A stretch of 64,000 nucleotides of DNA, taken from contig CM076846.1 in the NCBI GenBank assembly GCA_039519185.1, positions 186,791,068 to 186,855,067 on the forward strand. The letters are read 5' to 3'. This DNA comes from Astragalus membranaceus (taxonomy: Eukaryota > Streptophyta > Magnoliopsida > Fabales > Fabaceae). A program made the position numbers and the translations under genes. Under the pieces are notes generated by a model. The model was not told the origin of the DNA and made no database searches. It was given only the letters and a program-made list of their open reading frames with translations. This document shows, in pieces, positions 23,613-35,261 of the stretch. Each line of letters opens with the position of its first letter. Positions within the stretch are counted from its first letter, which is position 1.

Positions 23613-24932
23613 ATGGACATCTTTGGAGAAGACTCAAACCGTGAGAGTCACATGGAAGTTATTGGGGAAGGTGCAAACCGCAACTTGAATCGACTGGATA
23701 TTTTTCGAGGAGGGTCAATGTGTGGATCTGTCCCTTCCACCCTAACACCACCTCATTTGCGCAAAACTTCCAAGGAGAACGTAAAAGAAGCTTCATCGAA
23801 TGATGATAGCAAAGATTATGTATATACCGTGGAGATTGTACCTGACGAGGTTTGTTGTTTCAAATTTCGTTCACTGTATGAGCATCTATCGTTGATTATG
23901 TTTTGTAGTGTAGTGGCTATCTAATCTTGCATGAGAAAATGCAAGTTGTTTCCCTTTTTGAATTCATTTAGTTGATAACTGCTTTTTGGTGATAGCAAAT
24001 GGATATAGCAACAGAAAGTGATTGGTAATGCATTATCTTTTATGGTGGTGATAGTTACTTGGGAGTGTTTTGGCCTTTTGTTTGCTGCATTTTCGAGTTG
24101 TTGGTTTTAAAGTTATGAAGCTAGGTATATATCTGAATGATGTTGATATTTGTGAACTTTTTTAGAATATTGCTAGGATGCCTTCAATGTTTACCAAGAA
24201 GTGGAGTGGGTTTGTCCCAACACATGTTATATTTGAAGATCCTGAAGGGAATGTCATTAACCTATACACTCTTGCACATGGTAGCAGTATTTACCTCACT
24301 GAAGGTTGGAAATACTTGAGGCAGTACTATGGTTTGCAAAAGGGTGGTTGGGTTGACATGGTGTATGATGATGCTAAGAGATTCAGGGTTAGGTTATTTG
24401 CTCCCAATCGAAACGAGATAAACTATCCACCTATGCCTGAGTCTCTCATAGCAGAACGTCGTACCCTGAATCTATGTGCACCAAGACCAGAACTGCCGTT
24501 TAAGTTTATTGATTACAACAAATTCAAGTTTAGGTTAGTTAAGTGGCTGACATTTGCTGAGCTAATTGGAGATACAATGGTATGGTTACTCATATATTTT
24601 TGAGTATTTTATGATTTCATTTTCATATTCATATTCTAATCTTTTGTAAGAAAATTTTAATTATTTAATACTTCAATTGTCAACAGACGATTCCACGTGA
24701 CTGGGCGTATTCTGAACTTTCGGTTGTTGATTGTGATGCCACTATAATAGATGAGTATGGGAAGAAGTGGTATGTCTTCCTCAAGCATGATATTAATGTT
24801 CAAGATAAGTGTGGCTTGACCAGGGGATGGGCTCATTTCTGTAGTGCAAAGCGGTTCAAGCAAGAGCAGAAGATTGTGTTTGGTGTTTTGGAACGACATG
24901 CTACAGAACTATATTATCTCCCAACCTCTTGA
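23613..24932 (+). CDS. B3-domain (REM-like) DNA-binding protein 1
   Basis: Three exons 23613-23849, 24166-24579 and 24687-24932 join in frame (298 residues). Residues about 1-79 are an acidic, low-complexity N-terminus. Exon 2 encodes a B3 domain: FTKKWSGFVPTHVIFEDPEG, then LTEGWKYLRQYYGL and GGWVDMVYDD, the plant-specific pseudobarrel that contacts DNA. Exon 3 carries the second half of a second B3-like domain (IPRDW, VFLKHD, LTRGWAHFC). It is probably a nuclear protein of the REM family, which is often clustered and expressed in reproductive tissue. The start at 23613 follows a TATA-like box; an upstream in-frame start was not seen. A related gene follows 870 bp downstream in the same orientation. 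Confidence 0.75.
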
Positions 24933-25733
24933 TTTCCGCGATCCTTCTTGATGATATTATGTTTAAGTCAACTATATTTTGTGAAATGGGATGTAATATA
25001 CTATGTTTAAAGCATCTGTAGTTCATGCTAACTATGTTTTGTTAAATGGGATGAAGACTCAATCCTCATGCTTCTAAGTGAGTTACCATTAATGTTTGTA
25101 AGATATATGTTGTTAGGGTTTAAATTATAAGTTGTAATGCCAGATGATATTAACAAGTATTACCAAGGCTTATGTGAATATGGCTTAATATTTAACTTTT
25201 TTTTTTAATTCTTATTGATGGCCAAATCTTACTTCTCTCATTTAGAATGCGTAGCAATTTATTAACTTAGAAATCATACCATTCACAGTTAGATTTTTAA
25301 GTGGTTGACGGATCCCATAAATGGAAAATCTTACTTCTTTCATTAATAAGTTAGAATACTTATTGTGTATCTGTTTGTAAGAATATTTTTACATCACTGG
25401 ATTTAAGGATCACGACTCCATCATAAACACGTGCAAGGACAATTATTGGTTATCCATATTACTATTCATTGGGACTTTCAAAAGACAGATTACTTTGAGA
25501 CCTCCTGCACCCAAAGTTGTAGTTAAAGGATAGACTGACAAGTTTAAGTCAACTCCCATATAAAAGGTGATCATAGTATGACATCTATTCTTCCTTTTGT
25601 AATGTAGTCTTTCATTTTAAGAACCAAAAAGAACGTTTTTCTAAAACTTGTAGGGGACGCCACCTTTACTACCGTACTGACATTCAATAGGCCCACATCT
25701 CATTTAATAAACAACCAGCATATAAGGGGGCGA
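24933..25733. other. Intergenic spacer between two B3 genes
   Basis: AT-rich sequence with no open frame of note and no clear element. Confidence 0.5.
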
Positions 25734-25805
25734 TTGTTTGAAACTCCTATATATATTGAAGGAGTCATTTTGAAAATTCACAACAAGCATTCATTTGTAA
25801 ATGCG

Positions 25806-26823
25806 ATGAGTGCTCCAAGTAATCAAGAAATGACTACAGAATCTCCCACTCCCCTTTCATCTGTTTTATATGAACTTCGTATCAAGTTTGAACCATATTA
25901 TATTGAATACCATGCCGATCAGGTTTGTATCTATTTATTGATAAATTTTTAATATATCGTGTTATTGGTTGAAACATTCAGTCAGTTAAGATCATAAGTT
26001 CCTCATTTTTTTGGACGTTTTAAATAATAGGAGTCTGCAAGACTACCACGAATGTTCAACCTCTGTCACCTTCACTATGTTTCCCCCAAAGTACTGCTGT
26101 GTGATCCTGCAGGGAACATTTTTCAAGTGAGTGTTGAAATCAATAACAATGAGGCAATGTTTACTCGTGGCTGGAATGCAGTTGGGAAATTTTATGGACT
26201 TCAGTTGGGAGGTTGGGTTAGGCTTGTGTTTGCTGGCAGTGACATTTTTATGATACAATTGAAGGATAGGCTTGACCGCGTAGTTCATTACCCTTTGCCT
26301 GCGAGATTTACAAGTCTTGGGGATCCCCCTCTGATCGTTGGAGATTTCCAGAAACAAGCTGTTACTAACCATGGTGATCAAATTTGCAGAAGGCCGCTGA
26401 CCTTTTCCATGTGATTGTGAAGGATTTGACAGCCCAGGATGTCACAACTGGTTTCCTGGTATAGTTAAATTTATTTTTCAAATGTCGATTTTATTACAGT
26501 CTTACTAAGGTAATGGGTTGTTAATTCATGTGCTTATTCATTGTCCTAATACATTTTTGCAGCACATTCCTCAAGAGTTTTGCAAAGTCGCATTTCGGAA
26601 GAGTGGAATTCCAATATTGGTATTTGATGAATATGGATATCAGGCAACATGCTTGGTTGAATTTGACTACCAGAACCCAAACCTATGTGGTATAACTCTA
26701 GGATGGGAAAAAGTCACGAATCATAGGAAGTTTTTTGAGGGGCTGCGTGTGGAGCTTGCTGTACCTTGTGAAAATCCACATCTCATGGGGATTTCTACAG
26801 TGAACTACCATTTCTCCGCCTAG
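25806..26823 (+). pseudogene. B3-domain (REM-like) gene 2 with a frame break
   Basis: Exons 25806-25922 (or from the earlier in-frame ATG at 25734), 26031-26458 and 26563-26823. Exon 2 encodes a first B3-like domain (VLLCDPAGNIFQVSVE, FTRGWNAVGKFYGL, GGWVRLVF). Exon 3 encodes the end of a second (HIPQEFCKVAF, GITLGWEKVTNH). The frame entering exon 2 stops at 26412-26414, while the frame matching exon 3 (FHVIVKDLTAQDVTTGFL) opens only after about 26392; no intron of normal size fits between, so a small indel near 26385-26400 is the likeliest cause. Donor at 26459 and acceptor at 26562 look normal. It is a tandem relative of gene 1. It could still give a one-domain protein ending at 26414. Confidence 0.65.
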
Positions 26824-27587
26824 AAGTACTTATAATGTTGTTGTCATCAATTAGTTTTTAGGAGAAGTTTGATTCGATTAGTGTGTTGAAGTAAGTTTAT
26901 GGTGATAATGCCTAACTTATGTTTTACATGTAACTTGTTGGTCACCATAGCTATGTCACCCCTCTTTGTACTAGCAATTTACTTTAATGAATAAATGTGT
27001 TTATCGACTTGTGCTCACATTTTCCATTATTAACCAATTCAAGAGGATATTCTCTTCCAAAGTTCAGGAATGGATGGACCACTCTTTCCCACTGGTTTAT
27101 TTGCACAAACCAGTTAACTACACAAATTAGGCATTTGTTATAAGTGCATTTGGTCTTCGAATTTGGACTATGATTTTGGAAAAGCCAGGGAGCAACACGA
27201 ATTAGGCAATTGTTATCAATGCAATTGAACTTTAAAGCTTGTATTTGAAATGCTTCTAGATATTAGTGGTGTCATTATTGTTACTATGGATAAGCACGAA
27301 ATTTGAATCTGCCAAATTGCATGATTAGACGACAAAGTTCTCCACTATAAAACATTAAAGATGCATTACAGTAAGCATGATTTAGGCGTCATTGAGTTAT
27401 CACCCCACTTATATTAGGCTAAAGCAATAAAATTGAGTGTTTCCTTTTTAGGCCATAGGTGGATGGCTCATACAAGTAAATGCAAGTATTTATTAGTCAG
27501 GTGAAGTAAATGACGTTGGTGCGGGGTTGGCGTATACCATAAATGGATGAAAAAAATCCAAGTATTTGATCAAGCTGTCTTTATATT

Positions 27588-28030
27588 TCAAGAGTACTTT
27601 GACTATATGGGGCTCTACTATTTCAAGCTTCTTGAACTCTCCATATTACCACACATCCGTATAAATGAAAACGCGTATCACCAGAAAGTCTACTTTGAAC
27701 CAAATGAAAATTAATTCCCTGCAATTTGATTTGACCCATATGAAAATTGCTATTTAAGTGGATGTGACTGGCATTTATAATACTACCAACATTGACAACC
27801 TGGGTAATGACACTTTTGGAAGAATATCTCTTTTCTTAGGTAGGACAACCACAATCCTATTTATTACCATAATTAGAGTTCAACAGACGCGGGTGTCATT
27901 TTAGCCTCACATCTAAACTACCAGCCCTGAAAGTACAAATATGTACTGTTACTCTGAGAACAATACAGGAACAAGTATCTATCAATGTCAACAGTTAAAC
28001 ATTTCTTGAGCCACTCCTTATTTATTACTC
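27588..28030. repeat. Dispersed block, copy 1
   Basis: First of three diverged copies of one non-coding block (others at about 28330-28600 and 29367-29780). Shared landmarks are ATTAATTCCCTGCAATTTGA, GCTATTTAAGTGGATGTGAC and CCTATTTATTACCATAA. All three copies have the same orientation. Confidence 0.75.
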
Positions 28031-28329
28031 CCTCACTCTCAATTTAAGTGTCCTCTTTGATATGCAATCTTGTCTCAAATAATTTTTCACTTTAGAATCC
28101 GAATGCAACATTTATTATGTACTTCGAATAATACTCTCACTCTTATTTTTATTTTCTACTTTTCTAATTATCCCTCCTTGTAATAATAAAGGGTTACTTT
28201 ATTCGTTCCAATGCGCACTCCATATTCATTCATCAGATCTCTACGTTTTTGTAGCAGAACCCCAACTGTAGCATCTATCCTTTAAAGTGAGTGTGAACCT
28301 CATAGATACCATTCAGATCTCATATCTAA

Positions 28330-28600
28330 ATTTATGGAAACGCGTATCACAAGAAAGTCCACCTCGAGACGAATGAAAATTAATTCCCTGCAATTTGATT
28401 TGACCCATATGAACCTTTCTATTTAAGTGGATGTGACTCACATTTATAATACTACCAACATTGGCAACCTGGGTAATGACACTTTTGGAACAATATGTCT
28501 TTTACTTAGGTAACACAACCACTATCCTATTTATTACCATAAATAGAGTTCAACAAACGCGTTTCTCTGTTTAGCCTCATAAATAGCATTTTGATCTCGT
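28330..28600. repeat. Dispersed block, copy 2
   Basis: Second copy, from ACGCGTATCACAAGAAAGTC to the ATAGAGTTCAACAAACGCG landmark; closest to copy 1. It lacks the left and right extensions present in copies 1 and 3. Confidence 0.75.
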
Positions 28601-29039
28601 ATCTAAATTTATGGTCTCCATATCTTATTGTAATGTATCCCCACAGTTGGATTTATTGAATGCCCTATGCCTTTATTACCATTCAGCATATTACTTCACC
28701 TAATTGCCTTAATTCATCCAATCTAACTTCATTAATATTGCATTCATTTGCATTAACCACTACGCACGCTTCTCATTAATGATAAGACAATAGTATTCGT
28801 TTCTCGATGCAAATGTTGGTGTGAATTGATAACAATAGTTACACTAATGGGATATAACTCATACAAATTAATGGAAGTGCAAGGAAGTTGTGAATTGATA
28901 ACAATAGTTATTCCTAGGTCGATAACTCATACAAATAAATGCAAGTATTTATTAGTTAGGTGAAGTAAATGAAGTTAGTGTGGGGTTGGTGGATCCCATA
29001 AATGGATGAAATAAATGGACCACAAGTGTGATGACCGAG

Positions 29040-29316
29040 AATGTATTCCCTTCGGATCTAAATATAAGCCAAAAAAAACTTTTACACATATTTAGGATGG
29101 TGGTTTTGTAAATTTAATTTATTTGAATTCAAGGAAATGCCAAATAGGTTTACTAAAATACCCCTAACTAATGATTATCTTCTCACAACATTAATTACCT
29201 AATTTAAGAGTAGTTGTGGAAATATAGCATGTGAGTGGGTTAGTTGAGATTTGCTTATATTTGAGTCCACTAAAACTACATATTTTTTGCTTATAATTAG
29301 GTCCGGATCCAGTACT
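29040..29316. mobile_element. Probable MITE with imperfect inverted ends
   Basis: Left end reads TTCGGATCTAAATATAAGCC and the right end, inverted, reads GGACCTAATTATAAGCA. The inner part is AT-rich. It resembles Stowaway-like plant MITEs but the ends are degraded and no clean target duplication was found. Confidence 0.45.
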
Positions 29317-29366
29317 CAACTTAAATGGAGATTTTTATTCTGACATCTGATCATGTTGCCATTCGA

Positions 29367-29780
29367 TTTGAAGAGTACAGTCACTATGTGGGGCACTACT
29401 ATTTCAAGCTATTTGCACTCTCCGTATTACCACAGCTGTACAAATGGAAAGGCGAAGCTTCAGAAAATCCATCTCGAGCCGAATTAAATTTAATTCCCTG
29501 AAATTTGATAGGACCCATATGAAACTTGCTATTTAAGTGGATGTGACTGAGTAATGACAATTTTGGAACAGTATCTCATTTACTTAGGTAGGACAACCAC
29601 CATCCTATTTATTACCATAAATAGATTTCAACAAATGCGTTTGCAGTGTAGCCTCACATCTAAACTACCATCCCTGAAAGTACAAATATGCAAGAGTGTA
29701 AATCTAAGGAAAATACACAAACAGGTATCTTTCACTGTCAACAGTAAAACATTTTTTCAGACAAATACCAATTTATTACT
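29367..29780. repeat. Dispersed block, copy 3
   Basis: Third copy, the most diverged, with both the left extension (TTTCAAGC region) and the right extension (GTCAACAGT region) found in copy 1. A deletion of about 25 bp removes the middle part before TGAGTAATGACA. Its right end meets the Stowaway MITE. Confidence 0.7.
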
Positions 29781-30041
29781 CCCTCCGTCTCATATTATAT
29801 GACTTTCTAGCCAAAAATATCTGTCCACTAATACATGAATTTTCACAATCCCAATAAAACAAATTTTCTTTTCCAGTCATACCCTTCATTATTTAATACT
29901 ATATCTCTTCTTACAATTCTACTTTTTATGTTTCCAATGTCATAAACTAACTCACAATCTCTCTTGCCCATACAAAATTAACTACTTTCCTTGATTCCTG
30001 TGACACAACCTTAAACGACATCTATTATGGGACGGAGGGAG
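29779..30041. mobile_element. Stowaway (Tc1/mariner) MITE, 263 bp
   Basis: Terminal inverted repeats CTCCCTCCGTCTCAT and ATGGGACGGAGGGAG, flanked by TA on each side (29777-29778 and 30042-30043). No coding capacity. This is the classic plant Stowaway structure. Confidence 0.85.
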
Positions 30042-30498
30042 TAGAACTTATAACCAATTAGGGCACTCGACATTCATTCATCAAATCTCTATGGTTTACT
30101 ACCAGAACCCATACTGTAGGAACTGTCATTAAAAGAGGGTGTGAACCTCATAAATATCATTCGATTCGTTATAAATAACCCACATTGGAGCAAAAACTAT
30201 TTAATCAAATTAAAAATAGCTTTAATTCTACGTGGTTGTTTTGACTCACAAAAATGACTTTAGGTTATCCATTAGTTTACTTCATTAAAAATTAACATAT
30301 ACAAAATGGTTATTACACTACTACCTCGGTGCAAAAAAATAGTATTTTTAAAAACTCCATGTACTTGATCTACTTCAAAACAACTAAAAAAATACTATCA
30401 AGAGAGCAAAACTACCAACAAGACGCCGGGATTAATAACTAATTAATGTGGATACAGATTGATGCAGGTAAGTTTTAATGGTAGAGGAGGATACACCA

Positions 30499-30507
30499 CT
30501 ATATAAG
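30499..30507 (+). promoter_or_regulatory. TATA box of the RPA1-like gene
   Basis: CTATATAAG followed about 30-100 bases later by a CT-rich leader and a probable 5' UTR intron donor (GAAGGTATGG at 30600-30609). The first coding exon follows at 31122. Placement is inferred. Confidence 0.5.
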
Positions 30508-30788
30508 CATACCTTTGGGACATAGTTCGACACCACAACCTGAGATCAAACACTCTTATTTCTTGCATTCATTCGCTGTCTTATTGTTCTAACTGAAGCT
30601 GAAGGTATGGTTTGTATCTTATATCTTAAGAGGGATGTCATTTTCTGTTAACTCAACCTGAAGTTATATATTGTATTGTATATCATCGAACCCTATGTTA
30701 TGGTTCATTTTAAACAATTTTTGTTTCCCAATTATTTCTTTCATAACTAAAGATTTTTCAAAACTCACGCTAACTTATTCCTGGTGAC

Positions 30789-31150
30789 CATTTTATCATA
30801 TTTGTAGTGCACATATTTTATATATCTTCGCGTATCAATATACCAGTCTTCAGTTTGTCCCTTAAACCTGAAAGAAATTTAAGCACGTCAAAACCAATGA
30901 TGCATGCAACATCTAATAAGTGGGGACTTTAATGATCAGGATGGAAACCCAACTGAGTTTACTCGACGACATGTTATCATCTTTGTAGTGCATATATTTT
31001 ATATATCTTTGCGTATCAATATAGCAGTTTTCAGTTTGTCCCTTAAACTTGAAAGAAATTTTTGCACGTCAAAACGAATGATACATGCAACATATTATAA
31101 GTGGGTATTTTAATGAACAGGATGGAAACCCAACTGAGTTTTCTTGATGA
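30789..31150 (+). repeat. 181-bp tandem duplication over the RPA1-like start exon
   Basis: Copy 1 at 30789-30969 and copy 2 at 30970-31150. Each contains the end of the leader intron, a CAG-type acceptor and an ATG followed by ETQLS. Copy 1 has its ATG at 30941 and would give a 15-residue peptide ending at a TAG. Copy 2 has its ATG at 31122 and opens into the full exon. Confidence 0.85.
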
Positions 31151-31555
31151 CATCGTTGCTGGAAAGGTCAATTGGAGGCTGAAAGTTCGAGTTATCAATC
31201 TGTGGACTGTTCCAAATCGCAACTTCCCGCATGAGATCAATACCTTGGAGATGATTTTGCTTGATGAAAAGGTCATAAAATATCCAACTTAAAATTACAA
31301 GTGAATACAATATTGAGTTGTGGTTATCTAATTAAAAAAACTATCATATCTTGAACTTGCAGTGCTCACGAATTCAAGCTGCTGTCAAGAAACAGTGGTT
31401 CCCTATATTCTATAACAATCTGCAGATGGGCTCAGCTTACATTATTGACAGGTTATTGGTTGCTCAAAATGATACTTCTTTCAAGAAAACTAATCATAGG
31501 TATAAGCTGAACTTCATGGGTAGCACCGTGCTGACCAGTATCATTGCTGAGGAAA
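31122..31555 (+). CDS. RPA1-like OB-fold protein, N-terminal exons (gene split by retrotransposon)
   Basis: Coding exon 1 is 31122-31271 (50 residues) and exon 2 starts at 31363 and is cut at about 31541-31555. The product matches the first OB fold of plant RPA70-like single-stranded-DNA-binding proteins: WRLKVRVINLWTVPN, EMILLDEK, then IQAAVKKQWF and YKLNFMGSTV. RPA1 proteins coat single-stranded DNA in replication and repair; this branch is an expanded plant family of uncertain role. The remaining exons lie at 40444-42420 beyond an 8.7-kb retrotransposon. The start is set by the acceptor at 31119-31120 just before ATG. The gene may still be transcribed across the insertion only if the element is spliced out, which I consider unlikely. 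Confidence 0.8.
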
Positions 31556-32813
31556 TACCAAATGTCGTTGCAAGTAATAAAATACGGTAAGTAACCGGTC
31601 GATTCCACAGGGATTGCGCGTTGACAACAATAGCAAAATTGTAAATTCTTAGATTGTAGAGATTTGGTAATTTGAGTAATTAGTAACAGTACACAAACGT
31701 GAATTAATAATACGAGAAAAACGACTAGGGATCGAATCCTCTCACCTCGCCTATCACATGAACCTTAGCCAATTCAAGTTAGTTATTCAATTTCTAGATT
31801 CAATTCACTAATTAAGGTCAAGGGCAATTCCTTGTCTCAAGACCCCTATTACCCTAAGAGTTACCCTAATTCCTTAGGTGAGTCATGCCAGAGGGTAACG
31901 CATTAAGATTGAGAATGTTAATGAATTCACATAAGCTACCACATATTCCTATGATGATTACTAGCATGTGACCTAATTACCCAATTTCCAGCTACTAATT
32001 CATATCCCTATGCAATCACTAGCCTGGATCATCACAATTATCATATGTAATTGAAAAGTATTAAGAACATAGGTAATTAGACAAAGTAAATCGAATAACA
32101 ACCGAATTGACTAGAACAAAGGTTCACATGATAGGGTTGGGAGATTCATCTCTCCCTAATCTTAGCAAATTAGTTACAATCCATCCTAAGAGTGGAAACC
32201 AACATAAAATAGAAAACAAACATAAAGGAAGACATTAGAACCTTCAATCCCTTGTTCCCAAGTGGGGAGAAGGCCCCAAAATCGCACCCTCCAGCTGCTC
32301 CAAAGTGTGGCTCCAAATCCCAAAACGAAGTCCCTTCAAAAATTGCTGAAACTGCTTTAAAACCCCTAATTTTCACGCACCATCGCGACGCGGCCCGTGT
32401 CCGTCGCGTCGCGACAAAAGACAGAAGCTTCAGGCCTCGCAAAACTACTCCAGGTCGCGTCGCGAACCCTCCTGGTGGCGACGCGAAAAAAACAGAAAGT
32501 TCTGGCTTGCAAAATTCCTCCAGATCGCGTCGCGAACCCTCCTGGGCGCGATGCGATATTGAACAGAAATCAAATCCCTCCATTTTGCTGCATTTCCGGG
32601 CAAGTGTCTGGTTCGCCGAATGATGCCACAACCAATTAGAGGTCTTCAATGTCCAATTTAGCTCCAAAAGTGAAGGAATTACTTACAAATGAACTTCCTA
32701 CTACAATTATCTAAAACTAGACTAAATCCCAGATAATGACTGTGATACAATGAAAAACCTGCACAATTGGTCCTAAAAATGCCTAACTTACATCATATGA
32801 TTGAGAGTCAACA
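31556..32813 (-). repeat. 3' LTR of the Athila-type element (left end truncated)
   Basis: Identical in layout to the LTR at 38995-40273 but missing its first 20 plus-strand bases. Contains three consecutive CG-rich hairpins at 32382-32556. The truncated edge abuts a 17-bp word copied from elsewhere in the host gene (see findings). Confidence 0.88.
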
Positions 32814-32833
32814 CAACCCCAAACTTAAACTTT
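32814..32833 (-). other. Polypurine tract of the Athila-type element
   Basis: Minus strand reads AAGTTTGGGGTTG directly before the 3' LTR, the expected primer site for plus-strand DNA synthesis. Confidence 0.7.
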
Positions 32834-33336
32834 TGCTTGTCCTCAAGCAAACAATCAATTCAGACTGTGGCTGTTTTTCTATTTAGCTGTTACATATAAT
32901 ACATCAACCTTAAACACATCAGCACATCAACTATCATTATCAATCTAATACAGTGGCAGGACAACTGAATTGGAAATACCGAATCATAAGCAGGCAGCAT
33001 TCTCAAGTTTTCTCTGTACGCACATCTCACCAGTGTTTCATTCTTGAGGTGTTTCGGGTATTCACTCAGTTCACAGTACCTGCATCATCGTTTCATAGGC
33101 TTGACAGAGTTCTATATCATTCTAGACAAATGAAATGCAAACACACATTTTGAGGACTTTAAAGGTTATAGCGGGGCTTAGGTAAAGGTGGATACATTTG
33201 GATAAGTAGGTTGCACTTGGAGTTAGGCCTACCTCTCTTTTTGTCAATTTCACGCAATACTCGCCCATTTTCCCAAGCATTTAACAAAATAAGAGAAGGA
33301 TTTTATTTATTTATTTTTCTCTTTTTTTTTGATATG

Positions 33337-33369
<33 letters not shown>

Positions 33370-34283
33370 TTTCTTTCTTTCTTTTCTTGTTCCTTCTCTT
33401 GTATACCACCCCAAACTTATATTGTTGCTATTCCACGAGCAACCCCAAACTTAAAAGTTTTCCCACTCTCACAGCTTTTGTTACCTAACTCCAAGTTAAG
33501 AATTAACTAGGCTATGATTTTCAGAGAAACAGTATACAATTTTTTTAACAATAGGCTCAGAGGGGCTAGCAGAGGATAAACATTAATTAGGTGTGGTTTG
33601 AAAGGCTCAGGGGTGCCAAAAGAAATGCCTCAGTGTGTATGAAAATCAAATACAAAAACAATTAAGCACAATGTCAAGTTCTGCAGACTAATGCAGGCAA
33701 GGAATACACACAATATATATAAGAACATGTTTAGGCTCAAACCTCACAGTTGGGATCATAGAGATGGAACTTGAGAGATGCTGCTCACAGATGATAAATA
33801 ACTTCCGCAACGTTTGTCATGACCCCTGCTATTACTTGATGATAAAACTTGAAGTGCGAGTGTCAAAAGGAAAAATGCAAACATGCGACCCCAAATGCCA
33901 CACATCATCACCATTGACGCTGCTTTAACAAAACAAAAACAAAGTATAGGGCAGTGGTGTCCCAATATCACAGAGTAAGTTATAATAATAAGTACAGACC
34001 AAAGTGCGAAATAAAGCCAAAATAGGGCAAAATACAACTAAAAGTGAGAGTAAAAATGTCTGAATAAAACAGTAAAATAAATTGAGCCTCCTGCTCAAGG
34101 AAATGAAATGTGCTCCTCCAAATACTCATCCCCTGAAAGAAGTGGATCCTGGGGGACCTGTTGCGGCTCTGCATGTGGTACTGATGAAGATGAAGCGGCG
34201 GCTGCTCTATTTTCGGCCATATACTCCTCAGCAGCACGGTGGACTCTGTATGATGCCAAGTGTGAAGTATCTATGCCCTGCTG
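32834..34283. other. Athila 3' untranslated region
   Basis: About 1.4 kb between the late ORF and the 3' LTR with no convincing reading frame. It has a TA microsatellite (33346-33370) and T/C-rich tracts. Confidence 0.6.
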
Positions 34284-35261
34284 CTACAATGACAGAGACG
34301 ACCCGCACGAGCTGGCCATGAGGAGGTCATACTGGAAAGAGGAGTCGGTCTGAAACTGCTCCCGGTAAGATGGGCCTGCTGGCTGCTGTGGTGCTGGAGG
34401 TGCTGGCTGCTGTGGTGCTGCTCCATCTATGGGCCCCTCGGGCTGCTTCAAGATCCATGCTGCTGTGATACCCTCCCTGGGGTCAGTTAGAAGATCATCT
34501 GGGTACTCCGGGCAGCCCTGCTGTCTACATAAAGCATGGCTGATAGAACAATGTCCCAATCGAGCCCTAGGACATCTGGCAATCTCTGCAATGCTCGCTG
34601 AAATGGCTCTCCCCAGATTGACCCTCTGGCCTCTCATGATAGCTTGTAGTCCCATGGCTACCTTTGTCTTGACATCAGTGGAGTTGGAGCATGAAATGAT
34701 AGTCTGATTAAAGAAATTGTTCCAAGCCTTAGGAATTGCCTTCAGAGCCATGTTGCAAAAACGGCGGGGAAAGTCTTGTCCAATCGGACCGATAAGATGT
34801 CTGTCCCATGTCGCTCCTTGACGACACAACTCCCTCAACAAACCCTCATAATCGTGCTCCCCCCTGCTGTCCCAGGCATCCATCATGGCACAATCAGCAG
34901 TAGTAGGAAGCCCGAGGAGATTGTTGATGGTATCAGGAGAGTAGGACACCTCTCTTCCCCTCACCACTGAGACTCTATTGTCTTCCTCCCCATAGGCATT
35001 TGCATAAAACTCTCTCACCAGGCTTTGGTTCGCTTGTTTGATCATTGAGTTGAGCGAGAGCCAACCCAATTCCCGTATAGTGGAGGTAATGATGGGGAAT
35101 TCCCCCGTGCTGAGGTTGAAGGCCCTTTCTGGATTTATCTTTTTCCCCTTGACCACTTGGTGGTACCTTTCCTCGTGTACGGGGGACCTGAATCTGTCAA
35201 CCTCAACTGCTGGTTCCCCTCGCCTTTTCTTGGAGGTGCCCGCTTTGCTTTTCCTCATCAT
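34284..35261 (-). CDS. Late ORF of Athila-type element (putative plant transposon protein domain)
   Basis: A 325-residue frame open from MMRKSKAGTSKKRRG to a stop at 34284. The body matches the plant transposon protein domain found after pol in Athila-type and related elements: RELGWLSLNSM, REFYANAY, VSYSPDTINNLLGLP, WNNFFNQTIISCSNSTDV and RAISASIAEIA. The N-terminus is basic; the C-terminus is Pro/Gln-rich (APQQPAPPAPQQP). Its position is that of the env-like ORF in Athila, but no signal peptide or membrane segment is visible, so an envelope role is not supported. Intact frame in a recent element suggests it is still under use or too young to decay. Confidence 0.75.
   Translation of the reverse strand: MMRKSKAGTSKKRRGEPAVEVDRFRSPVHEERYHQVVKGKKINPERAFNLSTGEFPIITSTIRELGWLSLNSMIKQANQSLVREFYANAYGEEDNRVSVVRGREVSYSPDTINNLLGLPTTADCAMMDAWDSRGEHDYEGLLRELCRQGATWDRHLIGPIGQDFPRRFCNMALKAIPKAWNNFFNQTIISCSNSTDVKTKVAMGLQAIMRGQRVNLGRAISASIAEIARCPRARLGHCSISHALCRQQGCPEYPDDLLTDPREGITAAWILKQPEGPIDGAAPQQPAPPAPQQPAGPSYREQFQTDSSFQYDLLMASSCGSSLSL

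Noticed and set aside
28020..28110. Stowaway-like start (ACTCCCTCACTCTCAATTTAAG)
   Set aside because: No matching inverted end was found downstream, so only a fragment or chance similarity.
32170..32667. 165-codon frame in the Athila LTR (and its twin at 39629-40127)
   Set aside because: Lies wholly in LTR DNA, differs by frame breaks between the two LTRs, and shows no domain.
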